Assembly (NCBI GenBank): GCA_014763765.1
Contig: JACXUT010000001.1
Location: forward strand, 30,879-94,878
Direction of reading: 5' to 3'
DNA from: Micrococcales bacterium
GTDB taxonomy: Bacteria > Actinomycetota > Actinomycetes > Actinomycetales > Cellulomonadaceae
Length of the DNA stretch: 64,000 bases
Of the stretch, positions 1-9,200 are shown in pieces. The notes beneath the pieces are model-generated. The model made no database searches, had not been told where the DNA came from, and saw only the letters and a list, made by a program, of their open reading frames with translations. The translations under genes and the position numbers were made by a program. Numbering within the stretch: the first letter of the stretch is position 1; each line of letters opens with the position of its first letter.

Positions 1-228
1 CTCGGCCCGGCGGGAGGGCGAGCCGACGGACGAGCCTGCGGCGACCGCGCCGGGCGCCGTCGCGCGCACCGGGTCGGGCTCCGCGCGGGCTGACCCCGGA
101 GGTACCCGTCGCGGCAGCCTCGCGGCGAGCCGGGCGTGGAACCGTCGCTCGACCTCGGCGACCGAGGCGGCGGTCGCCGCTCGATGCAGCGCAGCTCGTC
201 GACCGCACCGACCTGCCCGACGCCCGGC
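1..228. other. No supportable gene at left edge
   Basis: This edge stretch has no gene I can support. A minus-strand frame continues leftward past the window from just after the DUF305 stop and has acceptable composition, but it lacks a convincing start codon and ribosome binding site. It could be the beginning of a gene cut by the window edge. Confidence 0.4.
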
Positions 229-846
229 TCACAGGTCCGCGAGCAGGCGCTCCATCTCGGCGATCTCGGCCGTCTGGTCGGCGATGATCGCGTCGGCGAG
301 CCCGAGGGCGTCCTCGTTCTGCCCGCGGTCGCGGTAGGCCTCGGACATGGCGATCGCGCCGGCGTGGTGGTCGATCATCATCTCCAGGAACAAGCGGTCG
401 AATCCGGCGCCGGCGTCCTGGAGCCGCTGCATCTGGGCCTCGTCGGCCATGCCGGTGGCCCCGCCGGAGTGGTCCATGCCGCCCATGGCGTCGTCGGCCC
501 CGACCGGGCGCTCGCCCCACGTCAGCAGCCACGAGGTCATGAGGTCGATCTCCGGCTGCTGGGCGAACTGGATCCTCGCGGCGAGGTCCTGCACGGGCTC
601 GCTCTGGGCGCGACCCTCGGCGAGGACGGCCATGTCGAGCGCACCCTGGTGGTGCAGGACCATCATCTGCGCGAACTCGACGTCGGCGTCGTTGTGCACG
701 ACGGACGTCGCAGCGGTGCTGGAGGCGCTGGAGGGGTCCGGCCGGCCGGCCGTGGTCCGCTCGCCGGTCGAGCAGGCGCTGAGCAGGACGCCGAGCGTGA
801 GGGTCGCTGCCACGGCGGCGACGGTTCGGGGGTGCTTCGGGGACAT
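229..846 (-). CDS. DUF305 family lipoprotein
   Basis: A 205-aa secreted protein of the DUF305 family, whose His-rich four-helix bundles are often found next to copper and redox genes; the biochemical role is not established. The N-terminus is a lipoprotein signal with the lipobox LLSAC near residue 24, so the mature protein should be tethered to the outer face of the membrane. Two family repeats are visible: FAQMMVLHHQGALDMA and FLEMMIDHHAGAIAMSE, each with the paired histidines expected to bind metal. The length is normal. It is the last gene of a minus-strand cluster after the redoxin gene, 75 nt downstream, which suggests a role in envelope metal or thiol stress. Confidence 0.88.
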   Translation of the reverse strand: MSPKHPRTVAAVAATLTLGVLLSACSTGERTTAGRPDPSSASSTAATSVVHNDADVEFAQMMVLHHQGALDMAVLAEGRAQSEPVQDLAARIQFAQQPEIDLMTSWLLTWGERPVGADDAMGGMDHSGGATGMADEAQMQRLQDAGAGFDRLFLEMMIDHHAGAIAMSEAYRDRGQNEDALGLADAIIADQTAEIAEMERLLADL

Positions 847-921
847 CGGATCGCTCCTCGGTCGGCGGGTGCCCGTCGGGGGTCGGGCGACGGGCGTGGT
901 CGTGCCGGTCGGTGGGTGGTG

Positions 922-1548
922 TCAGCCGGGCAGCCGGGCCTGGACCTCCTCGAGCAGGTCCCGGGGCGCGAGCCACATGGACGGGTAGCTGCCGGACCAC
1001 GCGCGGCGGCCGTCGGCGTCGACCAGGACGAAGCTGTGTCCGGGCAGCCCCTCGTGCATGCCGGTGCCGAGCGTCCCGTACTCCTCGGAGACGGTGCCGT
1101 CGTCGAGGAGGAACGGCGTGGTGACGCCGTAGGTCGCCATGTCGGCGCTGATCTGCTCGGCGGTGTTCATCACGATCGGCAGCACGGTGATCCCCGCCTC
1201 GGCGAACGCGGGGTCCTTCTCGATCTCGCCCATCTGCTGCAGGCACGACCCGCAGCCGGCGCCCTCGTTGAAGTACAGGACGACCGGTGAGCCGCGGAAG
1301 TCCGCGAGGCTGACGCTCGAGCCGTCGGTGGCCCGCAGCGTGAAGTCGGGTGCCGGCCCGAGGTCCTCGGCGGTCGTCTCCCGGGCGCTGAGCAGGGCCG
1401 CGGTCACGACGGCCACGAGCAGCACGACCACCAGCGCCGACGCGCCGGCCACGACGAGCCTGCGCCGCCTGCCGTGGCGGCGCTGGTCCTCGTGGACCTG
1501 CGCGAGGGCGACGGCCCGCTGCTCCCGGGCGACCTTGGCGGACGTCAT
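922..1548 (-). CDS. Membrane-anchored peroxiredoxin/thioredoxin-like protein
   Basis: A 208-aa AhpC/TSA or TlpA-type redoxin. Residues about 25-50 form a single hydrophobic segment after an Arg-rich N-terminus, so the thioredoxin-fold domain should face outside. That domain begins at APDFTLRATDGSSVSLADF and carries the active-site stretch EGAGCGSCLQQM, a CxxC-type redox pair, after VVLYFN. The start is the ATG at 1548, whose ATGA overlaps the stop of the CcdA-like gene; coupling with that thiol-electron carrier suggests CcdA supplies reducing equivalents to this protein. A much longer open frame exists upstream of this start but it only shadows the CcdA gene. Confidence 0.85.
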   Translation of the reverse strand: MTSAKVAREQRAVALAQVHEDQRRHGRRRRLVVAGASALVVVLLVAVVTAALLSARETTAEDLGPAPDFTLRATDGSSVSLADFRGSPVVLYFNEGAGCGSCLQQMGEIEKDPAFAEAGITVLPIVMNTAEQISADMATYGVTTPFLLDDGTVSEEYGTLGTGMHEGLPGHSFVLVDADGRRAWSGSYPSMWLAPRDLLEEVQARLPG

Positions 1549-2513
1549 CGTGCGGCTCCTTCGTGCTCGCCGTGGCAGCCGGTCCCCGCCGCGGCGTGCG
1601 GCTCGGGGGTGTCGTCGGGCGCGGTCCCGGCCGTGAGCGCGGGCGTCCCGGGGCGTCGTCGCTCGGACAGGGTCGCCCAGACGAACAGCGCGGCGAGGGC
1701 CACGAGCGCGAGCCCGAGCACCGGTTCGGGGACGGGTGAGGTCCAGTCCTCGAACCTGGAGAACACCGCGGTGAGGCCACGGCCGATCGCCGCCTGCGCC
1801 TCGGTGCCCCGGGTCATGTCGGGGCTGCCGGCCAGCAGGATCACGGCGACCCCCATGACGGTGAAGCCGACCGCGACCGCGATGTTCAGCGAGCTCGTCA
1901 CCAGGGAGCGCCCGGCCAGGCGCACACGGACGGGCCGGGGGCTGGTCCAGCGGCGGTCGCGCAGCCGGGCCTTGTCCCAGATCAGGGCCATCACGAACAG
2001 CGGGAACACCATCCCGAAGACGTACGCGAGCCCCAGGAGCAGCCCGCCCGCGGGTGACCCGGACAGGGCCGACAGCGTCATCACCCCCGCCAGGACGGGT
2101 GCGCAGCAGCTGGAGGCGATGCCGGAGAACACCCCGAGCGCGTAGAAGCTGCCGGTGTCGCCGCGGCGGGTGTCCGGGGTGCGCAGGGCGCTCGGCAGCG
2201 ACCACATCCGTCCCGAGACGGCCAGGGCCGCCAGAGCCAGCATCAGGGCGCCGCCCGCGTAGTACAGGGGGGCGTGGTACCGGGCGATCGCCCCGGCGAC
2301 CATGCTGACGCCGAGGGTGATCGGCAGCAGCACCGTGGCCAGGCCCGCGGCGAACACGAAGGTCAGGGGCAGCAGCCGCCAGCGGCGGTTCTTCGCCGCA
2401 CCGGCGAGGTAGGAGGGCGCCAGGAACACGATGCAGCAGGGCGCGAACAGGGCGACGCCGCCGGCGAAGAACGCGGCCAGGACGCTGCCGGTGGTCAGCA
2501 GCTGGGACCCCAT
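1545..2513 (-). CDS. CcdA/DsbD-like thiol electron transporter
   Basis: A 322-aa polytopic membrane protein of the cytochrome c biogenesis CcdA/DsbD family, which passes electrons across the membrane to extracytoplasmic thioredoxins. About six hydrophobic segments are visible. Cysteine pairs occur in the first (FAPCCIVFLAPSYL) and fourth (SSCCAPVLAGVM) segments, the positions used for thiol transfer. The C-terminal tail is hydrophilic and ends with a Cys/His-containing stretch. The start is placed at the ATG at 2513, where the protein begins MGSQLL and becomes hydrophobic at once. There is no in-frame stop between this ATG and the sensor kinase upstream, so a 764-aa fused product is formally possible. 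It overlaps the redoxin gene by 4 nt. Confidence 0.8.
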   Translation of the reverse strand: MGSQLLTTGSVLAAFFAGGVALFAPCCIVFLAPSYLAGAAKNRRWRLLPLTFVFAAGLATVLLPITLGVSMVAGAIARYHAPLYYAGGALMLALAALAVSGRMWSLPSALRTPDTRRGDTGSFYALGVFSGIASSCCAPVLAGVMTLSALSGSPAGGLLLGLAYVFGMVFPLFVMALIWDKARLRDRRWTSPRPVRVRLAGRSLVTSSLNIAVAVGFTVMGVAVILLAGSPDMTRGTEAQAAIGRGLTAVFSRFEDWTSPVPEPVLGLALVALAALFVWATLSERRRPGTPALTAGTAPDDTPEPHAAAGTGCHGEHEGAAR

Positions 2514-2730
2514 CAGCGCACCGCCGCGAGGGGGACGCCGCCGCGTCCGGGGGGCCGCGACGCGCCGTCGCACCGGCCGGGAGCGCGGGCCACCGTGACG
2601 CGCGGGAGGAACGCGCCGCGGGGCGCTCCGGGGATGTCGAGCATGCCTCCCACGGTGCCGCCCGGTTCTTGTGCGGCGGTCAGGGCCGCGTTGAGTTCCG
2701 GTGAAGGCTCGGGGCACGGAGGGCAGGGCG
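2513..2730 (-). other. Kinase-CcdA junction without in-frame stop
   Basis: After the kinase ATP-binding domain ends near 2730 (TFTVRLPAAL), the kinase frame continues as an Arg/Pro-rich stretch with rare codons directly into the CcdA-like gene. In a neighbouring frame a 43-codon reading frame begins with an ATG at 2644 and ends in TGATG, its stop overlapping the CcdA start. GGGAGG lies only 1 nt before that ATG, too close for a normal ribosome site. The sequence TTCACCGGAACTCAA (2691-2705, minus strand) resembles one upstream of the regulator gene. This is most likely a spacer with its own promoter, a short leader frame, or a frameshifted kinase tail. Confidence 0.4.
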
Positions 2731-3839
2731 GCGGGGAGCCGGACGGTGAACGTCGCGCCGCGGCCGGTGCCGTCGGAGGCGGCGCGGATCGAGCCGTGGT
2801 GGGCGTGCACGAGCGCGCGGCAGATCGCCAGGCCGACGCCGGACCCGCCGCGACCGCGGTCGCGCGCGCTGTCGACCCGGTAGAACCGCTCGAAGACGTG
2901 CTCCAGGTCCGCGGCGGGGATCCCCTCACCGGTGTCGGCGACCACCAGCTCGACGGTGTCCGGCGTGCTCCGGGCGGTGCGCAGCGTGACGGTCCCTCCG
3001 GCCGGCGTGTGCCGGACCGCGTTGACGACGAGGTTGTCGAGGACCTGCGCGAGCCGGACCCGGTCGACCCGGACCGTCCCGGCGTCGGGCTCCGCCTGCA
3101 CCTCGATGCGCACGCCGGCGGAGTCGGCGCGTTCGCGCCCGGCCAGCGCCGCGGCGTCCAGGAGGGCGGCGGCCGGGACGTCGGTCAGCAGCAGGTCGAG
3201 CTCGCCGCTCTCGGCGCGGGTCACCGCCGCGAGGTCCCGCGCCAGCCGGGCGAGCCGCTCCGCCTGGTCGCGCAGGACGGCGACGGTCTCGGTGTCGAGC
3301 ACGCGCACACCGTCCTCGACCGCCTCGACGTACGCGGCGATGGTCGCCGCCGGGGTCCGCAGCTCGTGCGCGACGTCGGCGATCAGCCGTTCGCGCAGCC
3401 GCGCGTCGTCCTCCAGGTGCGCAGCCATGGTGTTGAACGCGGCGGCCAGCGTGTCGAACTCGGTGCCGATCCCCGGCAGCGGGACGCGGGCGTCGAAGCG
3501 CCCGGCACCCACCTGGGCCGCCGCGCGGGACATCTGCGCCACGGAGCGCCCGACGCGGCGGGTGAGCAGCACGCTGACCGCCAGCGCGGTCGCACCGGCC
3601 ACCACCAGCGCCAGGGCGAGAGCCAGGGTGCTGGCCGACCGGAACGCCTCCTCGACGTGCAGGTCGGCGAGCTCGTGGTCCTCGATGCCGGCCCGGACGA
3701 GGTGCTCGTGGAAGAGGGCCGGTCCGACGAGGGTCGCCACGACCCAGGCGGTGACCGCGGCCGCGAGGAGCACCAGGGCGATCGAGACCAGCAGGCGCCG
3801 GCCGAGCGTGCCCGGGCCGATCGCGCCGCGGGTGCTCAC
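2514..3839 (-). CDS. Sensor histidine kinase of OmpR-type system
   Basis: A membrane sensor kinase. Residues about 13-40 and 70-90 are the two membrane segments flanking a short sensor loop; a HAMP domain follows to about residue 140. The H box is ADVAHELRTPAATI with the phosphorylated His near residue 158, the N box is VVNAVRHTP near 270, then DTGEGIP and GSGVGLAI of the ATP-binding lid near 300-335. Kinase homology ends near residue 370 (position about 2730). The frame then stays open into the CcdA-like gene, so the true 3' end is uncertain; I set it at the CcdA start. Its own ATG overlaps the regulator stop by 4 nt. The signal is unknown; metal or thiol stress is inferred from the neighbours. 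Confidence 0.82.
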
Positions 3840-4567
3840 CCCGGGCCCATCCGGTAGCCGACGCCGCGCACGGTGCGCACGAACCGCTGCTCTTGCGCGG
3901 TGTCCCCCAGCTTGCGGCGCACGTGCAGGACGTGGACGTCGACCAGGTGCTCGTCGCCGACCCAGCCCTCACCCCAGACCGCGCGGATCAGGGCGGGTCG
4001 CGAGAACACGAGGCCCGGACGTGAGGCGAGGGTCGCGAGCACGTCGAACTCCAGGCGGGTGAGCAGGGCGCGCTCACCGTCCACGTCGACCTCGCGGGCA
4101 CCGAGGTCCAGCCGCAGCCCCCCGATCGTGAGGACGTGCTCGTCCGGCGCGGGCACGGCATCCGGCACGGAGGGTGACGGCCGCCGGGGCCGGCGCAGCA
4201 TCACGCGGATCCGCGCGACGAGCTCCCGCGGGCTGAACGGCTTGCTCATGTAGTCGTCGGCGCCGACCGACAGGCCGATGAGGGTGTCGACCTCGTCGCT
4301 GCGCGCGGTCAGCATCACCACGTAGCAGTCGGAGAACGTCCGCAGCCGCCGGCACACCTCGATGCCGTCGAGGCCCGGGAGTCCGAGGTCGAGGACCACG
4401 ACGTCCGGGTCGACCTCGCGGAGCACGTCGACCGCCCCCGCCCCGTCGTGGCACAGCGTGACCTCGAAGCCCTCGCGCTCGAGGTAGCCGCCGACCACGG
4501 CGGCGAGCGGCCGCTCGTCGTCGACGACCACGGCGCGCAGGGCGGCAGGAGGTCTCATGCCGGCCAT
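3836..4567 (-). CDS. OmpR/PhoB-family response regulator
   Basis: A 243-aa two-component response regulator. The receiver domain has the acidic pair VVVDDE near residue 15, the phospho-acceptor in VVVLDLGLPG near residue 60, a conserved Thr in MLTARS and the Lys in MSKPFSP near 109. A winged-helix DNA-binding domain follows from about 145, ending in VRTVRGVGYRMGPG, the usual OmpR-class terminus. I chose the ATG at 4567; one at 4558 would remove three residues. The stop overlaps the kinase start as ATGA, so the two are made together. It probably controls this cluster; TTCACCGAACCTTGA at 4611-4625 just upstream is a possible binding site. Confidence 0.9.
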   Translation of the reverse strand: MAGMRPPAALRAVVVDDERPLAAVVGGYLEREGFEVTLCHDGAGAVDVLREVDPDVVVLDLGLPGLDGIEVCRRLRTFSDCYVVMLTARSDEVDTLIGLSVGADDYMSKPFSPRELVARIRVMLRRPRRPSPSVPDAVPAPDEHVLTIGGLRLDLGAREVDVDGERALLTRLEFDVLATLASRPGLVFSRPALIRAVWGEGWVGDEHLVDVHVLHVRRKLGDTAQEQRFVRTVRGVGYRMGPG

Positions 4568-4857
4568 TGTGTCGTCGGCGTCGGGCGGGAGCGGGGTGCC
4601 GGTCGGCGTCTTCACCGAACCTTGATCGGAGGTCAACCGTCGTCGCGGGGTCCCCTCAACCCGCCCGCGGGACCGTGGCCGTGCCGGCTCCCCGCCGGAC
4701 GTCCCCTCGGGTGCCGTGGTGGGTCCGCCGGTGGCCCCCCGGCGCCGGGCCGTCCGGCGGTCGGCCCGCGGGACGACGGCGAGGACCGCGACGCCACCGA
4801 CCCCTGCGTGGCGGCACCCGCCGTCGTGCACGAGACGACCCGACCCGAGGAGGAGCC

Positions 4858-5133
4858 GTGCCCACCACCGCCCCCGACCTGCCCGTCATCACCGTCGTGC
4901 AGGCCCCCGCCTGCCACTTCTGCGACGACGCGAAGCACGCCCTGGCGGCCCTGGCCGAGCAGACCCCGCTGCTGGTCCGCGTCGTCGACATCGACAGCGA
5001 CGCCGGCCGCGCCCTCGTCGCCGAGCACCGGCCGGCCATGAACCCGCTGGTCCTGCTCGACGGGCGGTACTTCTCCTCCGGTCGGCTGCCCCGCAGGAAG
5101 CTGGCGAAGGCGCTCGAGGGCCGGACGGGCTGA
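4858..5133 (+). CDS. Glutaredoxin-family thiol-disulfide protein
   Basis: A 91-aa soluble glutaredoxin/thioredoxin-fold protein. The redox motif is APACHFCDDAK (CxxC) near residue 20 after a hydrophobic strand, followed by a cis-Pro region near MNPLVLLDG, which is the family pattern. The start is a GTG at 4858 preceded by an excellent AGGAGG at about 4848-4853. It is transcribed divergently from the two-component cluster with about 290 nt between, and so probably belongs to the same thiol or metal stress response. The substrate is unknown. Confidence 0.82.
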   Translation: MPTTAPDLPVITVVQAPACHFCDDAKHALAALAEQTPLLVRVVDIDSDAGRALVAEHRPAMNPLVLLDGRYFSSGRLPRRKLAKALEGRTG

Positions 5134-5316
5134 TCGACCCTTCCTCGCGCCCGTGCCTTGTGCCCGACACGCGGCCGTCCCGGGCTGCACGATGGGCGGG
5201 GAGCTCGTGGTCGCCGACTCCGTGGCGCGCACCGGGTCTCCGAGGAACCCGGTGCGTGTCCGTCCTGGCGACGCCCCGGTCACGGAAGTCCCCTGGACAC
5301 GACGAAGGACGCACAC

Positions 5317-5898
5317 ATGCGATCGAGGCTCCTCAGCGTCGACGCCCTCGCCGGCGCCACGACGGACAACCAGGTGCTGGACCCGCACTCGGTGCTGATC
5401 AGCAGGTTCGCCACCCTCGGTGAGGGGAACGTCTTCTACCCCGGCGTCGTGATCCAGTCCGACGAGGACTCCGTCCTCACGATCGGCTCGCAGAACGTCT
5501 TCTACCCGGGCGCATTCCTGCTGGCCGAGAGCGGTGGCCGCCTCGAGATCGGATCGCACGGCTCGTACGGGCCCGGCGGGGTGCAGCTCAAGGCCAACGC
5601 ACGCGGCGCCGCGATCGTCGTCGGTGACCGCGTGCGCCTCACCAACGGCCCCGAGATCGTCGGCGAGACGTCGATCGGCGACGGCGGGCAGCTCATCGGC
5701 CCGATCCGGGCCCAGTCCGTGCAGATCGCCGGCGGCGGCGACCACACCGAGCCGGACGTCGACCGCCGGGCCGGCGTCCTCAAGGGCGTCGGCCTCGCCC
5801 GCGGCACCCGCGTGGAGGTCGGCGAGGTCGTCAACGGCCTCGGGAACTTCGCCGACGCGCGCGTGGAGCGCCAGAGCGTCTACCACCCGCGGGCGTGA
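5317..5898 (+). CDS. Left-handed beta-helix (hexapeptide-repeat) protein
   Basis: A 193-aa protein built of short imperfect repeats of the hexapeptide type, such as GNVFYPGVVIQ, QNVFYPGAFLL and GGRLEIGSHGSYGPG, giving the left-handed beta-helix found in dynactin p25-like proteins, gamma carbonic anhydrases and acyltransferases. I see no clear His triad or acyltransferase loop, so an enzymatic role is not supported. The start ATG at 5317 has AAGGAC about 9 nt upstream. It stands alone, just left of the tRNA remnant, and may be the last gene before the island. Confidence 0.7.
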   Translation: MRSRLLSVDALAGATTDNQVLDPHSVLISRFATLGEGNVFYPGVVIQSDEDSVLTIGSQNVFYPGAFLLAESGGRLEIGSHGSYGPGGVQLKANARGAAIVVGDRVRLTNGPEIVGETSIGDGGQLIGPIRAQSVQIAGGGDHTEPDVDRRAGVLKGVGLARGTRVEVGEVVNGLGNFADARVERQSVYHPRA

Positions 5899-6239
5899 TG
5901 CCGGGCGTCCGGCGAGGGCGGACCCGAACCCCCGACCTTCTGATCCGTAGTCAGATGCTGGGTGTGTTCGGGCCCGCGACCGGGGACCGTGCGGGGTGAG
6001 TCGAACGCGTCCACCAGGACCTCCGTCGGCCATGTGTAGGTTCTAACCGACAACCGTCCTCCTGCTGGGGGCTCCTCGTCAACACCTGTCGCACAGCCCA
6101 CGATGTGTCCGCCCCGTCACGAGGCGCTCGCCGTCGGCGACATGTTCGCGTCGCACGGCTGCGAGGCTCGAACGCAAGCCAGCGCGATGAGTTACGCCCC
6201 CTGCGTGATGAGCGCGCCGGTCGGACGAGTTCACCTGGC
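5899..6239. other. Gene-free left boundary of the 10-kb island
   Basis: This stretch of about 340 nt has no credible gene. It contains the left tRNA-Arg half-copy and then unstructured sequence up to the stop codon of the NACHT gene. It is best read as the left insertion junction of the island. Confidence 0.55.
5925..5962 (-). repeat. tRNA-Arg half-copy, putative att core (left)
   Basis: Read on the minus strand this is the anticodon arm, variable region and T-loop of a tRNA-Arg: CTGACTACGGATCAG (an ACG anticodon arm) followed by GGGGGTTCG. The 5' half and a pairing acceptor stem are missing, so it is not a functional tRNA. The 26-bp core 5925-5950 recurs at 16129-16154 in the same orientation with two mismatches. 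Integrases of conjugative elements often use tRNA 3' halves as attachment sites. Confidence 0.72.
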
Positions 6240-9200
6240 TCATCGAGCACGGGGACGCGGACGGTCGCCATGCTCGCACCCGGAGCATGCCTCCGCAGCG
6301 ATGGGGCTGAGCGTGCGGCACCAGGTGCAGCTCCAGTGGCTGGCGGTCGGCTCGGCATCGTGGTCCTCGTCGAGGCGCACAGTCAGGTCTTCATCAACGC
6401 GCAGCTTCGCGCTGATCACACCGTCCGGATCCAGGTCATCATCGACGCTGATCGCGATCTGAGCCCCCCACCGACGACTGCTCTGCGCGCTGCTGGCCGC
6501 CACAGCGAGGAGGTCGCCGCCGAGGTCGTGGTCGGCGATGACGGCCACCGCGTACGCGATCGCCGCGGTGTGCATAGAGAGATGCGGAAGATCCCGCCCA
6601 AACAGCTCGGTGGGGTTCCAGCGGACAGGGCGCGTGTTCGCCAGCAGGTTCGCGGCTGACGCTCCCATCCAGGTGGAGCCGCTGACAAGGCACTCTACGA
6701 GCACCTCCTGATCCTGCGCGGACAGCTCGCGTTCGCCGTGCTCCCGTTGACGTGCGTGCCCGGTGGCGGGCGTCGTCATCACCTCCCAGTCGCTCGAGCC
6801 GGACAGCGAGACGTCTCCCGTGGCTTTGTTCGTCGCCAGCACGTGCCGGGCTTGGGCGCCGATCGCGTCGGCGTCCAAGCCATTCGCGCGTGTGAGCACC
6901 GTGAGCCACTGTCCCCGCAGCGCGTCGAACTCCGCGCGGAACGCGTCCCGGAAATCTCCATAGGTCACCGTGGCGTAACCGGCGGCCTCCAGCAGGTCGC
7001 CGGCCTCGGTCAGCGACCACGTATCCAGCGGGCCGTGAGCGCGCACCGGATCACCGACCGCGGCGAGATCCTCGACCAGAGTGACGTCATGGCGCCAGTC
7101 GAGATCGAGCCCATTCCGCCAGGGCCCCACCCACCGCGTCCAGCGCTTGTGCTGCCACTCCGCGGCCCGGGCGTCGACCGCTTCCAGCTGTTGCTGGACA
7201 ACCGCAAGGCGGCGCTGCGCCTCACCGCCACGTCCGCGAGGCGCCTCCTCAGCTGCGTCGAACACCCATCGGGCAGCGCCCGGTCGCCGGTCCTCGAGCT
7301 GGCGCAGATGCGGTCCAGCGGCCATCGCGACCTCCGCGATCCCGATCTGTCGTGCGGGTGGGACGACGAAGACATGCCGACGAGAGGTCTGCTCGGTCGC
7401 GGGCGCCTGCGGCGCCGGGATCGCCATCACGCGCTCGACGGCACGCAGCACCTGCTCGTCCAGGGGCTGCCCGTCGTGCATGGCGTCCGCAAGGCCGGCG
7501 ATCGCCGTCAGAATCACCTTCTCGTCCTCGGTGAGTCCTGACGCGCCGACAAGCTCGTCACGTCGGGAACGTGCTGCACCGTCCCAGGGCATCTGGCACA
7601 CACGAACGAGCAGTCCGGCCGTCGTCTCGAAGCGCGACGTGCGTCCACGCAAGAGGCCCAGGACGGACGTCTGGTCTCGCGAGCTGCGTCGGGGCGGGAC
7701 AACCTGGTCGGCGACGTGCCGCTCCAGGTTGGTCAGCAGCTGCAACCGCTGGCCATCAGTCAGGTCGATGGCCGCGTCGCTGGTCAACGCGAGCACCATC
7801 GCTGTCGCGGCCGGCGACCCTGTCGCGCCGAGATCGAGCAGCGCGTCCAACACGGGCGGGTGGAGGTCGGCGGCTAGACCGATCGCGTCGTCGGCGTCCG
7901 TGTACTGGACCACTTCGGCCAGCCAGTCCCGGAGTTCGCTCGGGGCGCTAGCAGCCCACATCGCCAGCGCGACGTCGACGAACACCCGGCTCCTGCTGCC
8001 CAACACGCCGTCGCCGCCTACGACGAACACGGCGACGCGCTCATCCCAGAACCGGAGCACGTGCGTCGCCAGCTCCGTCGCCGGTGCGGTCGCGAGCGAC
8101 CAGCGGGGCCCAGCCAACAGCCGCCGGAGGGCGTCGAGGGCGTCCTGCTTCGACGGCGCGGTGGATGCGTCCAGCAGCCGGCCCAGCTCCATGAAGCCGT
8201 CAAGGAGCATCGCCTGGGTCACCTCGGGTGCCCAGGGCCGTGCGCTGTCTGCCGTGTGCCGCTCGCTCTCCCACCGCTCCACCGAGCGGGTTACCGCCTG
8301 GTGCAGCACGCGCGCACGGCCGGAGGGCAGGGCATGCTCGGGGGTGTCGGCGCAGATCAGTGCCACCAACGTCGCCAACAACGGCACCGCCATGAGATCC
8401 CGGTGCTCCTCGCGGGCACGCGTGATCCACTTCCGCCGCGACCGCAACCAACCCTCTCGTTCGTCGTCCTCTGCTCGCAGGTCGGCGCAGGCCACGAGGA
8501 TGGCGTCCGTCGTGTCCCGGAGCCCGGTGGGCTCGCGCAGCTCGACGCGTGCCAGCCCGAGACGACCGGCTGCCGGTTCGGCGCTGGGACGAGTCGAGAT
8601 CACCAAGCCGATGCGTGCGTTCGCTGACGCCGCGACCTGCTGCAGCTGCTGTGCGACCCACGAGGCGCGGGCGCCGCACTCGTCGAGGCCGTCGCAGATC
8701 AGGATCACGTTGTCGCGGTCGACCTGCTCGCGCAGGTAGGTGCGCAGTGCCGGACGGTGCGCCTCGCTGACGAACTCGTGCGCGCTCACCTCGATGAGGT
8801 CGTCCAGCTCCAAGCCGCGCGAAAAGTAGGTGAGCGTCTTGAGCAGCGGGACCACGACCGGCACCGGAGCGTTCGGCTCCTGCATGCACGCCGCGGCGAG
8901 CTCACGCACCGCAATAGACTTACCTGCGCCGGGCGGGCCGACCAGCAGGAGCCGCCGCCACCGCCGCACTCGGGCGAGAAGCGTGCCACCGCTCGAGTCT
9001 CGCTCCTCGCGGGAGCCCACCCGGATCTGGTTCAGCAGTCCGTCGACATGGACCGGCGGTAGGTCGTCGGCGAGCAGGGACAGGTCGATCATCCCGCTCT
9101 GACGGGTGAGCGTATCCCTGTACGCCTCGACCGCCTGACGTCGAGCGGCCGCCCGCCGCCCGGGGAAGCCGCTGGGGTCCGGTGCGACCTGGAGCCCTCC

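Noticed and set aside
136-1290. Long plus-strand frame opposite DUF305 and redoxin genes
   Set aside because: It is antisense to two genes with clear signal peptides and domain motifs, and its product is an unstructured Gly/Arg/Val-rich sequence typical of GC-rich shadows.
2274-3857. 527-codon plus-strand frame opposite the kinase
   Set aside because: Antisense to the kinase and CcdA motifs; no ribosome site or recognisable domain.
5921-5990. Complete tRNA-Arg gene at the left boundary
   Set aside because: Only the anticodon arm to T-loop region matches; no D-arm and the acceptor and T-stems do not pair, so it was called a remnant.
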